Positions 1 to 5,604 of a DNA stretch of 5,674 bases are shown here, one piece after another. The stretch is taken from NCBI GenBank assembly GCA_001805165.1, contig MHEI01000041.1, positions 284-5,957 of the forward strand. The letters run 5' to 3'. Every line of letters begins with the position of its first letter. Position 1 is the stretch's first letter. The position numbers and the translations under genes were made by a program. Below the pieces are notes generated by a model that saw only the letters and a program-made list of their open reading frames with translations, was not told the origin of the DNA and did no database searches. The DNA comes from Nitrospirae bacterium RBG_16_43_11. GTDB taxonomy: Bacteria > Nitrospirota > 9FT-COMBO-42-15 > HDB-SIOI813.

Positions 1-25
1 TTTTGATTTTATTGCAAGAAATTTA

Positions 26-55
26 ATCATAAAGGCACGGCAGATAATTTGTCAA
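26..55 (-). promoter_or_regulatory. sigma70-like promoter reading out of the left edge
   Basis: On the minus strand a perfect -35 box TTGACA (plus positions 50-55) is followed 18 bases later by TATGAT (26-31), a 5/6 match to the -10 consensus. It begins about 24 bases past the gcvPB stop codon and points the same way, so it would start a separate transcript for whatever gene lies left of the window rather than leaving that gene to read-through. No terminator hairpin is seen between the gcvPB stop and this promoter. The region is AT-rich, so a chance match is possible. Confidence 0.5.
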
Positions 56-78
56 GAATTATTTTAAGAAAAGAATTA

Positions 79-1524
79 TTACTTCTTCCACCGCAGGTTC
101 GGCTTTTTTACAGCAAGGGCCTCGTCAAGCCGTCTAACGACCGTAGTATGCGGGGCGTTCTTTACTATCTCAGGATTAGTCTCAACTTCCTTTGCGATTG
201 CAATCATCGCATCGCAGAATGAGTCAAGAGTCTCCTTTGGCTCTGTTTCAGTAGGCTCTATCATAATAGCCTCTTCTACAATGAGGGGAAAGTTTACAGT
301 GGGAGGATGGAATCCATAGTCCTGGAGCCGCTTTGCAATATCCCATGAATGGACACCTTTCGCCTTCTGATATTTCGCGGAAAAGACGCACTCATGCATG
401 CACGGAACATTATTGGGTATGTAATAATAATCCTGTAAACGCTTCTTTATATAATTCGCATTCAGCACTGCATTCTCGCTGACTTCTCTTAATCCCTTAG
501 CGCCCATCTTTTTAATATATGTATACGCCCTGACAAGGACACCGAAGTTTCCATAGAAAGCATGAACACTGCCAACGCTCTTTGGCCTGTTATAGTCTAA
601 GTAGTATCTGTCACCGTCTTTTTCTACTGTCGGGACAGGGATAAAAGGGGTTAGTTTCTCAGAAACACCAATAGGGCCGGCGCCCGGACCACCGCCTCCG
701 TGAGGAGTTGAGAATGTCTTGTGGAGATTGAAATGGACTACGTCGAAACCCATGTCACCCGGTCTTACTATGCCCAGTAATGCATTGAGATTCGCACCGT
801 CCATGTACATAAAAGCACCGGCGTCATGAGCTAACCTTGAGATTTCTGCTATATCCTTTTCAAAGAGCCCCAGTGTATTCGGATTAGTCAGCATAACTGC
901 TGCAGTCTCTGTATCCAGGACTTTCTTTAACTCTTCTACATCTACAAGCCCTTCCTTGGACGATTTTATTACGACTGCCTCATAACCAACGAGCGCCGCA
1001 CTTGCCGGGTTTGTCCCGTGGGCAGAATCAGGGATTATAACCTTATGCCTTGGATTCCCATGAGCCTCATGATAAGCCCGTATTACAAGCAGACCGGTGA
1101 GCTCACCGTGAGCGCCGGCAACAGGCTGTAAAGAGACTCTATCAACACCACCTATCTCTTTGAGGAATCCCTCCAGCTCGTACATCATCCTCAGCGCCCC
1201 CTGCGACAACTGTTCGGGTTGAAGTGGATGTGCATTCATAAGACCCGGGGTCTTTGCTGCCTCTTCATTTACCTTTGGGTTGTATTTCATTGTACAGGAA
1301 CCAAGTGGATAGAAGCCGAGGTCAACTCCGTAGTTTAACCTTGAGAGATTGGTGAAATGTCGTATCAGCTCTATTTCACTCACTTCAGGTAAGTTAAGTG
1401 GTGTGTCCTTAATCAATTCTTTTGGAAGCAAACCCTGCAGTTCCACTTCCGGCACATCCAGCGCAGGCAGGGAATATGCCTTGCGTCCCGGTGCGCCTTT
1501 TTTGAATATGAGTTGTTCTGACAT
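79..1524 (-). CDS. gcvPB: glycine dehydrogenase (decarboxylating) subunit 2, GcvPB
   Basis: This is the PLP-binding subunit of the split glycine cleavage P-protein. With GcvPA it decarboxylates glycine in the cytoplasm and loads the remaining aminomethyl group onto the lipoyl arm of GcvH. The fold type I PLP lysine is K269, in the signature HFNLHKTFSTPHGGGGPG. GSCTMKYNPK (about residues 75-84) and DSAHGTNPASAA (about 166-177) are other conserved blocks of the family. At 481 residues it has the usual length and appears intact. Two ATG codons stand in tandem at the start (1527 and 1524). The AGGGA ribosome site, which overlaps the gcvPA stop codon, is only 2 bases from the first but 5 from the second, so I take the second; the choice changes one residue. 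It is the last gene of the operon, a few bases after gcvPA, which implies coupled translation and equal subunit supply. Confidence 0.97.
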   Translation of the reverse strand: MSEQLIFKKGAPGRKAYSLPALDVPEVELQGLLPKELIKDTPLNLPEVSEIELIRHFTNLSRLNYGVDLGFYPLGSCTMKYNPKVNEEAAKTPGLMNAHPLQPEQLSQGALRMMYELEGFLKEIGGVDRVSLQPVAGAHGELTGLLVIRAYHEAHGNPRHKVIIPDSAHGTNPASAALVGYEAVVIKSSKEGLVDVEELKKVLDTETAAVMLTNPNTLGLFEKDIAEISRLAHDAGAFMYMDGANLNALLGIVRPGDMGFDVVHFNLHKTFSTPHGGGGPGAGPIGVSEKLTPFIPVPTVEKDGDRYYLDYNRPKSVGSVHAFYGNFGVLVRAYTYIKKMGAKGLREVSENAVLNANYIKKRLQDYYYIPNNVPCMHECVFSAKYQKAKGVHSWDIAKRLQDYGFHPPTVNFPLIVEEAIMIEPTETEPKETLDSFCDAMIAIAKEVETNPEIVKNAPHTTVVRRLDEALAVKKPNLRWKK

Positions 1525-1529
1525 CATTG

Positions 1530-1535
1530 TCCCTA
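1530..1535 (-). promoter_or_regulatory. gcvPB ribosome binding site overlapping the gcvPA stop
   Basis: On the minus strand TAGGGA combines the gcvPA stop codon TAG with a Shine-Dalgarno-like AGGGA. Its distance to the two tandem ATGs (2 and 5 bases) favours the second as the gcvPB start. Ribosomes ending gcvPA would stop right on this site, which fits translational coupling. Confidence 0.6.
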
Positions 1536-2867
1536 TTTTCTTAATACTGCAATTAATCTGTCTATCTCTTCGCGTGTCCGTTTCTCTGTTACACAGAACA
1601 GGAGATGATTTTCAAGTTCCGGATAATAAGCCCCCAAATCAAGCCCGCCCAGTATCTTTTCTGAAATTAATTTTTCCTGAATCTTTTTCGGAGACACCGG
1701 GGTCTTTACCACAAACTCCTTGAATACCGGTGATGTAAATGGTATGGAATATCCCTTGAGTTCACCAATGCGCTGTTTAGCATAGGCGGTCTTCTGAACA
1801 CACAGGTTCGCAACATCCCTGAGTCCCTGCTTTCCCATGGCCGCCATATATACAGTAGCAGTCAGTGCGACAAGCGCCTCATTGGTGCATATATTAGACG
1901 TAGCCCTCTCTCTCTTTATGTGCTGCTCTCTTGTCTGGAACGTCAGACAATAGCCGCTCTTTCCTTCTGCATCTACTGTTGCCCCTACTATCCTGCCGGG
2001 CATTTTACGTACCTGTTCCATCTTCGTCGCAAAGAAACCGAGATAAGGCCCTCCATAATTTAGTGGTATCCCCAAAGGCTGTCCCTCACCAACCACAATG
2101 TCAGCGCCAAGTTCACCAGGAGACTTCAATAAACCAAGGGCTATAGGATCGGTCACTATGACAGCAAGTGCACCAGACCTATGGGCCAATTCTATAATAG
2201 TCTTGATATCCTCGACACAGCCAAAGAAATTAGGATATTGTATAACAACTACCGCTGTCTTATCTGAAATCGCCCGCGAAAGTCTTTCAATATCAGTTAT
2301 ACCGTTATTCCATTCTATAGTCTTTACAGGCAACTTTATTCCGAACAGATAAGTATTCAGTACCTTACGATATCGCGGGTTTATGGCAGAGGATATAACA
2401 ATCTCATCCCTTTTGGTAATCCGTGCTGCCATCAGGGCAGCTTCAGCCATTGCAGAGGCGCCGTCATACATGGATGCGTTTGACACCTCCATCCCTGTAA
2501 GTTCGCATATCATTGTCTGATATTCATAAATTGTCTGGAGGACACCCTGGCTCATCTCAGCCTGATAAGGTGTGTACGCTGTATAGAACTCTGAACGTGA
2601 AACAATATGGGGAACTACACTTGGTATAAAGTGGTCATATGCCCCGCCTCCGAGAAAAGGCACATATTCGCCGGTGTGTGCATTCATGCCTCCGAGCGTA
2701 CTAACATACTTAAGCAATTCAAACTCAGAAAGTTCATCAGGGATATTCAGGTCTCGTTTGAGTCTTAAGTCAGGAGGTATATTACTGAACAATTCCTCGA
2801 CAGAAGATACCCCTATAGTGTTGAGCATCTCCTTCTGATCATTAGCTGTATTTGGAATATATTCCAT
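1533..2867 (-). CDS. gcvPA: glycine dehydrogenase (decarboxylating) subunit 1, GcvPA
   Basis: This is the N-terminal-half subunit of the split P-protein. It pairs with GcvPB to form the active decarboxylase and does not itself carry the PLP lysine. The start MEYIPNTANDQKEML is the typical family opening, which fixes the ATG at 2867 even though no good ribosome site precedes it. Conserved blocks are FLGGGAYDHFIPSVV (residues 71-85), FYTAYTPYQAEMSQG (94-108), ASMYDGASAMAEA (131-143), GEGQPLGIPLNYGG (260-273) and REQHIKRERATSNICTNE (313-330). They correspond to the matching regions of full-length GcvP. At 444 residues it has the normal length and has no break. It lies between gcvT (46 bases upstream, a gap filled by two tandem repeats) and gcvPB (5-8 bases downstream). 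In many genomes gcvH occupies the place between gcvT and gcvPA; here it does not. Confidence 0.97.
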   Translation of the reverse strand: MEYIPNTANDQKEMLNTIGVSSVEELFSNIPPDLRLKRDLNIPDELSEFELLKYVSTLGGMNAHTGEYVPFLGGGAYDHFIPSVVPHIVSRSEFYTAYTPYQAEMSQGVLQTIYEYQTMICELTGMEVSNASMYDGASAMAEAALMAARITKRDEIVISSAINPRYRKVLNTYLFGIKLPVKTIEWNNGITDIERLSRAISDKTAVVVIQYPNFFGCVEDIKTIIELAHRSGALAVIVTDPIALGLLKSPGELGADIVVGEGQPLGIPLNYGGPYLGFFATKMEQVRKMPGRIVGATVDAEGKSGYCLTFQTREQHIKRERATSNICTNEALVALTATVYMAAMGKQGLRDVANLCVQKTAYAKQRIGELKGYSIPFTSPVFKEFVVKTPVSPKKIQEKLISEKILGGLDLGAYYPELENHLLFCVTEKRTREEIDRLIAVLRK

Positions 2868-2913
2868 TAGTTCGATAAACTCACTACAGGTAGTTCGACA
2901 AGCTCACTACAGG
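2868..2913. repeat. two tandem 23-bp repeat units filling the gcvT-gcvPA gap
   Basis: The units occupy 2868-2890 and 2891-2913 and differ at only two positions (GATAAAC in the first, GACAAGC in the second). The shared core of the second is TTCGACAAGCTCACTAC, flanked by TAG and AGG. Together they fill the spacer exactly, from the base after the gcvT stop codon to the base before the gcvPA ATG. Within the second unit GTAGT (2890-2894) and ACTAC (2906-2910) are inverted. Across the junction ACTAC-AG-GTAGT (2883-2894) is a near-perfect palindrome. From general knowledge, sequences with the core TTCGACAAGCTCA occur as small dispersed intergenic repeats in many environmental bacteria; I have not verified that for this genome. 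Read on the minus strand, the unit next to gcvPA must supply that gene's ribosome site, yet it contains no purine-rich Shine-Dalgarno sequence. Confidence 0.9.
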
Positions 2914-4011
2914 CTACTTCTTCCGCACCTTTTTATAAAATGGGGGCTCCGCAACTACAGCAACAGCGGCCTTCCCGCGTATGTCTATCAAAATCTCTGT
3001 TCCGGGCTTTGAGTATTGAGGTAATACAAAACCAAGCCCTATCCCTTTCTTAAGGGTCGGAGAAAAGTTACCGCTGGTAACAACACCGAGGGTCTTTCCG
3101 TTTGAGTATATCCTGCAACCATGTCTTGGAACACCCTTCTGCAAGAGTTCAAAACCTACAAGTTTCCTCTCTATCCCCTTTTCCTTCTTTTGCAGGATAG
3201 CATCCCGGCCAATGAAGTCTCCCTTCTCAAAGTCAACGGCCTTATCAAGGCTGGCCTCCACAGGTGTCGTCTTATCGTCCATATCATTACCATAGAGGGG
3301 ATAACCCATCTCCAGTCTCAGTGTATCGCGGCAGCCAAGACCTGCAGGCTTAATCCCATATTCTTCACCCTGCTTCATAATGGAATCCCATATACCTGGA
3401 GCAATCATCGCCGGCAAGAAAATCTCATAACCCCTCTCGCCTGTAAAACCTGTCCTCGCAATGTATGCGTCCATTCCTCCAAGTCGTCCTTCTACAAAGT
3501 TCTTCAACCTGACAGGAGACAGATCAACATCAGTCAGTTTCTGCAGTATTTCTAATGACTTTGGTCCCTGTATTGCTATCTGGGCGATGCTGTCACCTAA
3601 GTCTACTATAGTGACATTCTGAAAATTTGGTGAGTGTGTCTTAATCCAGTTAAGGCACTTATCCCGGTTTGCAGCATTAACACATACGAGGAATGACCCC
3701 CTCTTAAGTTTGTATATGATAAGGTCATCTATAACACCACCTTCTTTGTTACAAAAGAGTGTATAGCATGCCTGGCCGGAGCGAAGTGAATCAACATTTG
3801 CGGTAGATAGATGCTGAAGAAAGACTTTGGCTCCCTGGCCGTCAACCTGGATCCTTCCCATGTGGGAGACATCAAATAAGCCGGCCGCTGTCCTTACAGC
3901 CTTGTGCTCTTCAAGAACGCCCGAGTATGAAATTGGCATCTCCCAACCGGCAAACTCAACAAACTGGGCATTTAGCGCCTTATGCGCTTCGTAAAGTACT
4001 GTACGATTCAT
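2914..4011 (-). CDS. gcvT: glycine cleavage system aminomethyltransferase, GcvT (T-protein)
   Basis: GcvT takes the aminomethyl group carried on lipoylated GcvH, releases ammonia and forms 5,10-methylenetetrahydrofolate from tetrahydrofolate in the cytoplasm. Family signatures are FAGWEMPISYSG (residues 20-31), FDVSHMGR (46-53) and GGVIDDL (91-97). The last holds the conserved aspartate pair D95/D96, to which the catalytic base belongs. RTGFTGERGYEIF (186-198) and RDTLRLEMGYPLYGNDMD (228-245) follow, and GVVTSGNFSPTL (309-320) is in the C-terminal barrel domain. These aspartate, YE and RDTLRLE features separate it from inactive GcvT-like paralogues such as YgfZ. At 365 residues it is full length. 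The ATG at 4011 has AGAGG 10 bases upstream, and the next ATGs are far inside the conserved domain. It is the first gene of the leftward operon, with its own promoter just upstream. Confidence 0.97.
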   Translation of the reverse strand: MNRTVLYEAHKALNAQFVEFAGWEMPISYSGVLEEHKAVRTAAGLFDVSHMGRIQVDGQGAKVFLQHLSTANVDSLRSGQACYTLFCNKEGGVIDDLIIYKLKRGSFLVCVNAANRDKCLNWIKTHSPNFQNVTIVDLGDSIAQIAIQGPKSLEILQKLTDVDLSPVRLKNFVEGRLGGMDAYIARTGFTGERGYEIFLPAMIAPGIWDSIMKQGEEYGIKPAGLGCRDTLRLEMGYPLYGNDMDDKTTPVEASLDKAVDFEKGDFIGRDAILQKKEKGIERKLVGFELLQKGVPRHGCRIYSNGKTLGVVTSGNFSPTLKKGIGLGFVLPQYSKPGTEILIDIRGKAAVAVVAEPPFYKKVRKK

Positions 4012-4040
4012 TATTGTTTAACCTCTTAATAAGGTTTTTT

Positions 4041-4069
4041 AATATAAACTAATGGAGGATAAATATCAA
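4041..4069 (-). promoter_or_regulatory. sigma70-like promoter of the gcvT-gcvPA-gcvPB operon
   Basis: On the minus strand TTGATA (plus 4064-4069) and TATATT (4041-4046) are each 5/6 matches to the -35 and -10 consensus, with the ideal spacing of 17 bases. Transcription would begin near 4034. That gives a leader of only about 23 bases carrying the AGAGG ribosome site (4022-4026), which leaves no room for a glycine riboswitch. Confidence 0.65.
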
Positions 4070-4078
4070 GAGGATATT
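4062..4078. promoter_or_regulatory. small palindrome over the gcv -35 box (possible operator)
   Basis: AATATC (4062-4067) and GATATT (4073-4078) are perfect inverted arms around the 5-base centre AAGAG. The left arm covers the proposed -35 hexamer of the gcv promoter, a position where a bound regulator could block or recruit RNA polymerase. The arms are short and AT-rich, so chance is a real alternative. No regulator gene is in the window. Confidence 0.3.
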
Positions 4079-4120
4079 CGGCTCGTGATTCGGGAAGGAA
4101 CCTGGATTTGGAATTTTAGA

Positions 4121-4149
4121 TTGACCTGCATCATTAATACAACTAATAT
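4121..4149 (+). promoter_or_regulatory. sigma70-like promoter for prmA
   Basis: TTGACC (4121-4126, 5/6 match) is followed after 17 bases by TAATAT (4144-4149, 4/6 match). Transcription would begin near 4156, about 26 bases before the preferred prmA start. It lies back to back with the gcv promoter, the two -35 boxes being about 50 bases apart, so the two operons share one regulatory region. Confidence 0.5.
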
Positions 4150-4171
4150 TGTAGAGGTCATATGCTTACAT

Positions 4172-4184
4172 GGAGAAAGAAATG
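4172..4184 (+). promoter_or_regulatory. prmA ribosome binding site and preferred start codon
   Basis: GGAG (4172-4175) lies 6 bases before the ATG at 4182. The alternative ATG at 4170 has only AGAGG (4153-4157) at a longer 12-base distance. Family members typically open with M-x-W-L-x-x-S, which matches MNWLQLS from 4182. Both lines favour the second ATG. Confidence 0.7.
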
Positions 4185-5042
4185 AACTGGTTACAGTTAT
4201 CATTCACTATTGATATTGAAGACTTAGAACGTGCAGAAGATGCATTGACAAGTGCCGGGGCGCTTGCTGTTACATTGATGAGTCCGGGGCACATGGAAGA
4301 ATTACCTCCTGAGGGCCGGATAACAGGGCTTTTCCACTCACAAACAGATATTGGATCTACAAGTGCGTTCCTGAGTTCTGAGCTACGGATGGACCATCTT
4401 CCTGACTTTCAGACGGAGTATCTCGAAGACCGCGACTGGACACGTGCGTGGAGAGACAATTTCCGTCCTATGCGTTTTGGGGAAAACATCTGGGTATGCC
4501 CGACCGGTTTCGATTTCCCGAATCCCTCTGCTGTGAACATTGCAATAGATCCCGGACAGGCATTCGGCACAGGTACCCATCCTACAACAGCCCTTTGTCT
4601 CGAATGGATAGATAGAACTGACCTGCACGGACTGGAGGTAGTTGACTATGGCTGCGGCTCCGGAATACTCTCCATTGCAGCGGGAAAAGTCGGGGCCAGA
4701 CATGTCTGGGCAACAGATAACGATCCTGATGCCCTCAGAATTGCCGGTGAGAATGTTCAGAAAAACTGTGTGCAGTCATGTGTAACAGTACTGCCTCCTG
4801 AAATTCTGATTATAAGCAAAGTTGATGTCATTATAGCCAATATCCTCCTTAAACCACTCATATCACTTGCACCGAAATTTGCCGACATTATATGTCCCGG
4901 CGGTAAAATCGTCCTGTCAGGACTACTTGAAGAACAGATTGACGATATTGTAAAGATTTATAATAACTGGTTTGATCTGAGATCTCCCATTATACGGAAT
5001 AACTGGGCGCTGCTGGAGGGAAAACGTGTCTCCTCATCCTGA
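4182..5042 (+). CDS. prmA: ribosomal protein L11 methyltransferase PrmA
   Basis: PrmA uses S-adenosylmethionine to methylate amino groups (N-terminal alpha-amino and lysine) of ribosomal protein L11. Counting from the ATG at 4182 (286 residues, close to the roughly 293 of E. coli PrmA), the N-terminal substrate-recognition domain opens with MNWLQLSFTIDIEDLE. A linker DRDWTRAWRDNFRPMRFGE (about 84-102) leads to the diagnostic PrmA signature DPGQAFGTGTHPTT (123-136). The SAM-binding motif VVDYGCGSGILS is at about 153-164, the acidic ribose-binding residue is in ATDNDP (D179), and the catalytic-region motif ANILLKPL is at about 219-226. The linker strongly resembles the gammaproteobacterial form. 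The reading frame could start 4 codons earlier at 4170. The last 17 bases overlap the next methyltransferase gene, so the two are surely co-transcribed. Confidence 0.95.
   Translation: MNWLQLSFTIDIEDLERAEDALTSAGALAVTLMSPGHMEELPPEGRITGLFHSQTDIGSTSAFLSSELRMDHLPDFQTEYLEDRDWTRAWRDNFRPMRFGENIWVCPTGFDFPNPSAVNIAIDPGQAFGTGTHPTTALCLEWIDRTDLHGLEVVDYGCGSGILSIAAGKVGARHVWATDNDPDALRIAGENVQKNCVQSCVTVLPPEILIISKVDVIIANILLKPLISLAPKFADIICPGGKIVLSGLLEEQIDDIVKIYNNWFDLRSPIIRNNWALLEGKRVSSS
5015..5028 (+). promoter_or_regulatory. ribosome site and GTG start of the second methyltransferase, inside prmA
   Basis: GGAGG (5015-5019) stands 6 bases ahead of GTG (5026-5028), both within the last codons of prmA. This strong site fixes the GTG start. 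The reading frame is open upstream only to a stop at 4978-4980, and that stretch has no better start. Confidence 0.8.
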
Positions 5043-5556
5043 TCCGGCTCAGTTACTTGTTGAGTTTCTCCCCGTGCTCCCGAAAGGAAAGGCGCTTGAC
5101 GTGGCAATGGGAAAGGGGAGGAATGCATTGTTTCTTGCCTCTCATGGCCTTGAAGTGGCCGGACTTGAGAAGGACGAGGAATCAATAGGTCTGTGCAGAG
5201 CCGAAGCAAAAAGCCGCGGGCTTCATTTAGAAATCCGGCGTACAGACCTGGAAGATCTGGCATCTTATCAGATAGAGAAAGTCACCTATGATGTGGTTAT
5301 ATGTTTCTATTACCTCCAGAGGAATCTTATACCGCTAATGAAAGAAGCGCTTAAACCCGGCGGCATCATGATATACGAGACATTCCTGATAGACCAGCAT
5401 TTGACAGCCGGTCATCCAAGGCGTCGGGAGTTCTGCTTTGAGCATAATGAACTGCTGAAATATTTCATGGACTATCGTGTACTATTCTATCGCGAAGGCC
5501 AGGACACCAATGGAACATACAGGGCCAGCCTTGTGGCTCAGAAAGATTCCTTATAA
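5026..5556 (+). CDS. small class I SAM-dependent methyltransferase, TehB-like, substrate unknown
   Basis: This is a 176-residue Rossmann-type methyltransferase. Motif I is ALDVAMGKGRNALFLA (23-38), the same shape as the LDVACGxGRNA motif of TehB-like proteins but with methionine in place of the usual cysteine. The acidic ribose contact is probably E48 in VAGLEKD, where most relatives have aspartate. RTDLED (72-77) matches the adenine-side motif. YDVVICFYYLQR (88-99) and LKPGGIMIYETF (109-120) are motif IV and the post-motif strand. Only about 22 residues precede motif I, so the N-terminal helix often seen in TehB relatives is mostly missing. There is no signal peptide or membrane segment, so it is cytoplasmic. 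It starts at GTG with a strong ribosome site inside the end of prmA (17-base overlap), which indicates tight translational coupling. The substrate cannot be inferred; a tellurite-resistance name would be over-interpretation. Confidence 0.85.
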   Translation: MSPHPDPAQLLVEFLPVLPKGKALDVAMGKGRNALFLASHGLEVAGLEKDEESIGLCRAEAKSRGLHLEIRRTDLEDLASYQIEKVTYDVVICFYYLQRNLIPLMKEALKPGGIMIYETFLIDQHLTAGHPRRREFCFEHNELLKYFMDYRVLFYREGQDTNGTYRASLVAQKDSL

Positions 5557-5560
5557 TGTA

Positions 5561-5589
5561 TAGACGAATGCGGCAGGGTTGTGTATAAT
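5561..5589 (+). promoter_or_regulatory. possible promoter for the gene at the right edge
   Basis: A perfect -10 hexamer TATAAT (5584-5589) is preceded after 17 bases by TAGACG (5561-5566), a 4/6 match to the -35 box. Transcription would begin about 5596, less than 10 bases before the candidate ATG at 5605. A second TATAAT spans the stop codon of the preceding gene (5552-5557) but lacks a partner -35 at good spacing. Confidence 0.35.
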
Positions 5590-5604
5590 GGTTTCCGGGT
5601 TGAT

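Noticed and set aside
1..30. Minus-strand ATG at 28-30 opening a 10-codon frame (MIKFLAIKSK) to the edge
   Set aside because: It has no ribosome site, overlaps the proposed -10 box and is too short to judge.
54..80. 10-base direct repeat AAGAATTATT at 54-63 and 71-80
   Set aside because: It is AT-rich and short, overlaps the gcvPB stop, and is likely chance in this composition.
1349..1723. Plus-strand open frame across the gcvPA-gcvPB junction
   Set aside because: It is antisense to two strongly conserved proteins, has low-complexity serine/proline-rich content and no recognisable motif. It is a shadow frame.
3121..3555. Plus-strand open frame inside gcvT
   Set aside because: It lies entirely antisense to conserved gcvT coding sequence, with no ribosome site or family resemblance.
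4020..4036. Hairpin AACCT / AGGTT that would hide the gcvT ribosome site
   Set aside because: The stem is only 5 base pairs, and the predicted transcription start (about 4034) would leave part of it untranscribed. The T-run on the plus strand follows too weak a stem to call a terminator.
4012..4169. Glycine riboswitch ahead of gcvT
   Set aside because: The best promoter leaves a leader of about 23 bases, and I see no glycine-aptamer core sequence on the minus strand of this interval.
4383..5263. Two minus-strand open frames opposite prmA and the second methyltransferase (4383-4703 and 4958-5263)
   Set aside because: The opposite strand encodes clear methyltransferase motifs over the same bases; these are shadows.
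5556..5588. Ten-codon frame (MYRRMRQGCV) starting in the methyltransferase stop (TAATG)
   Set aside because: It is very short with no family resemblance or strong ribosome site, and the DNA is better explained as a spacer with a promoter.
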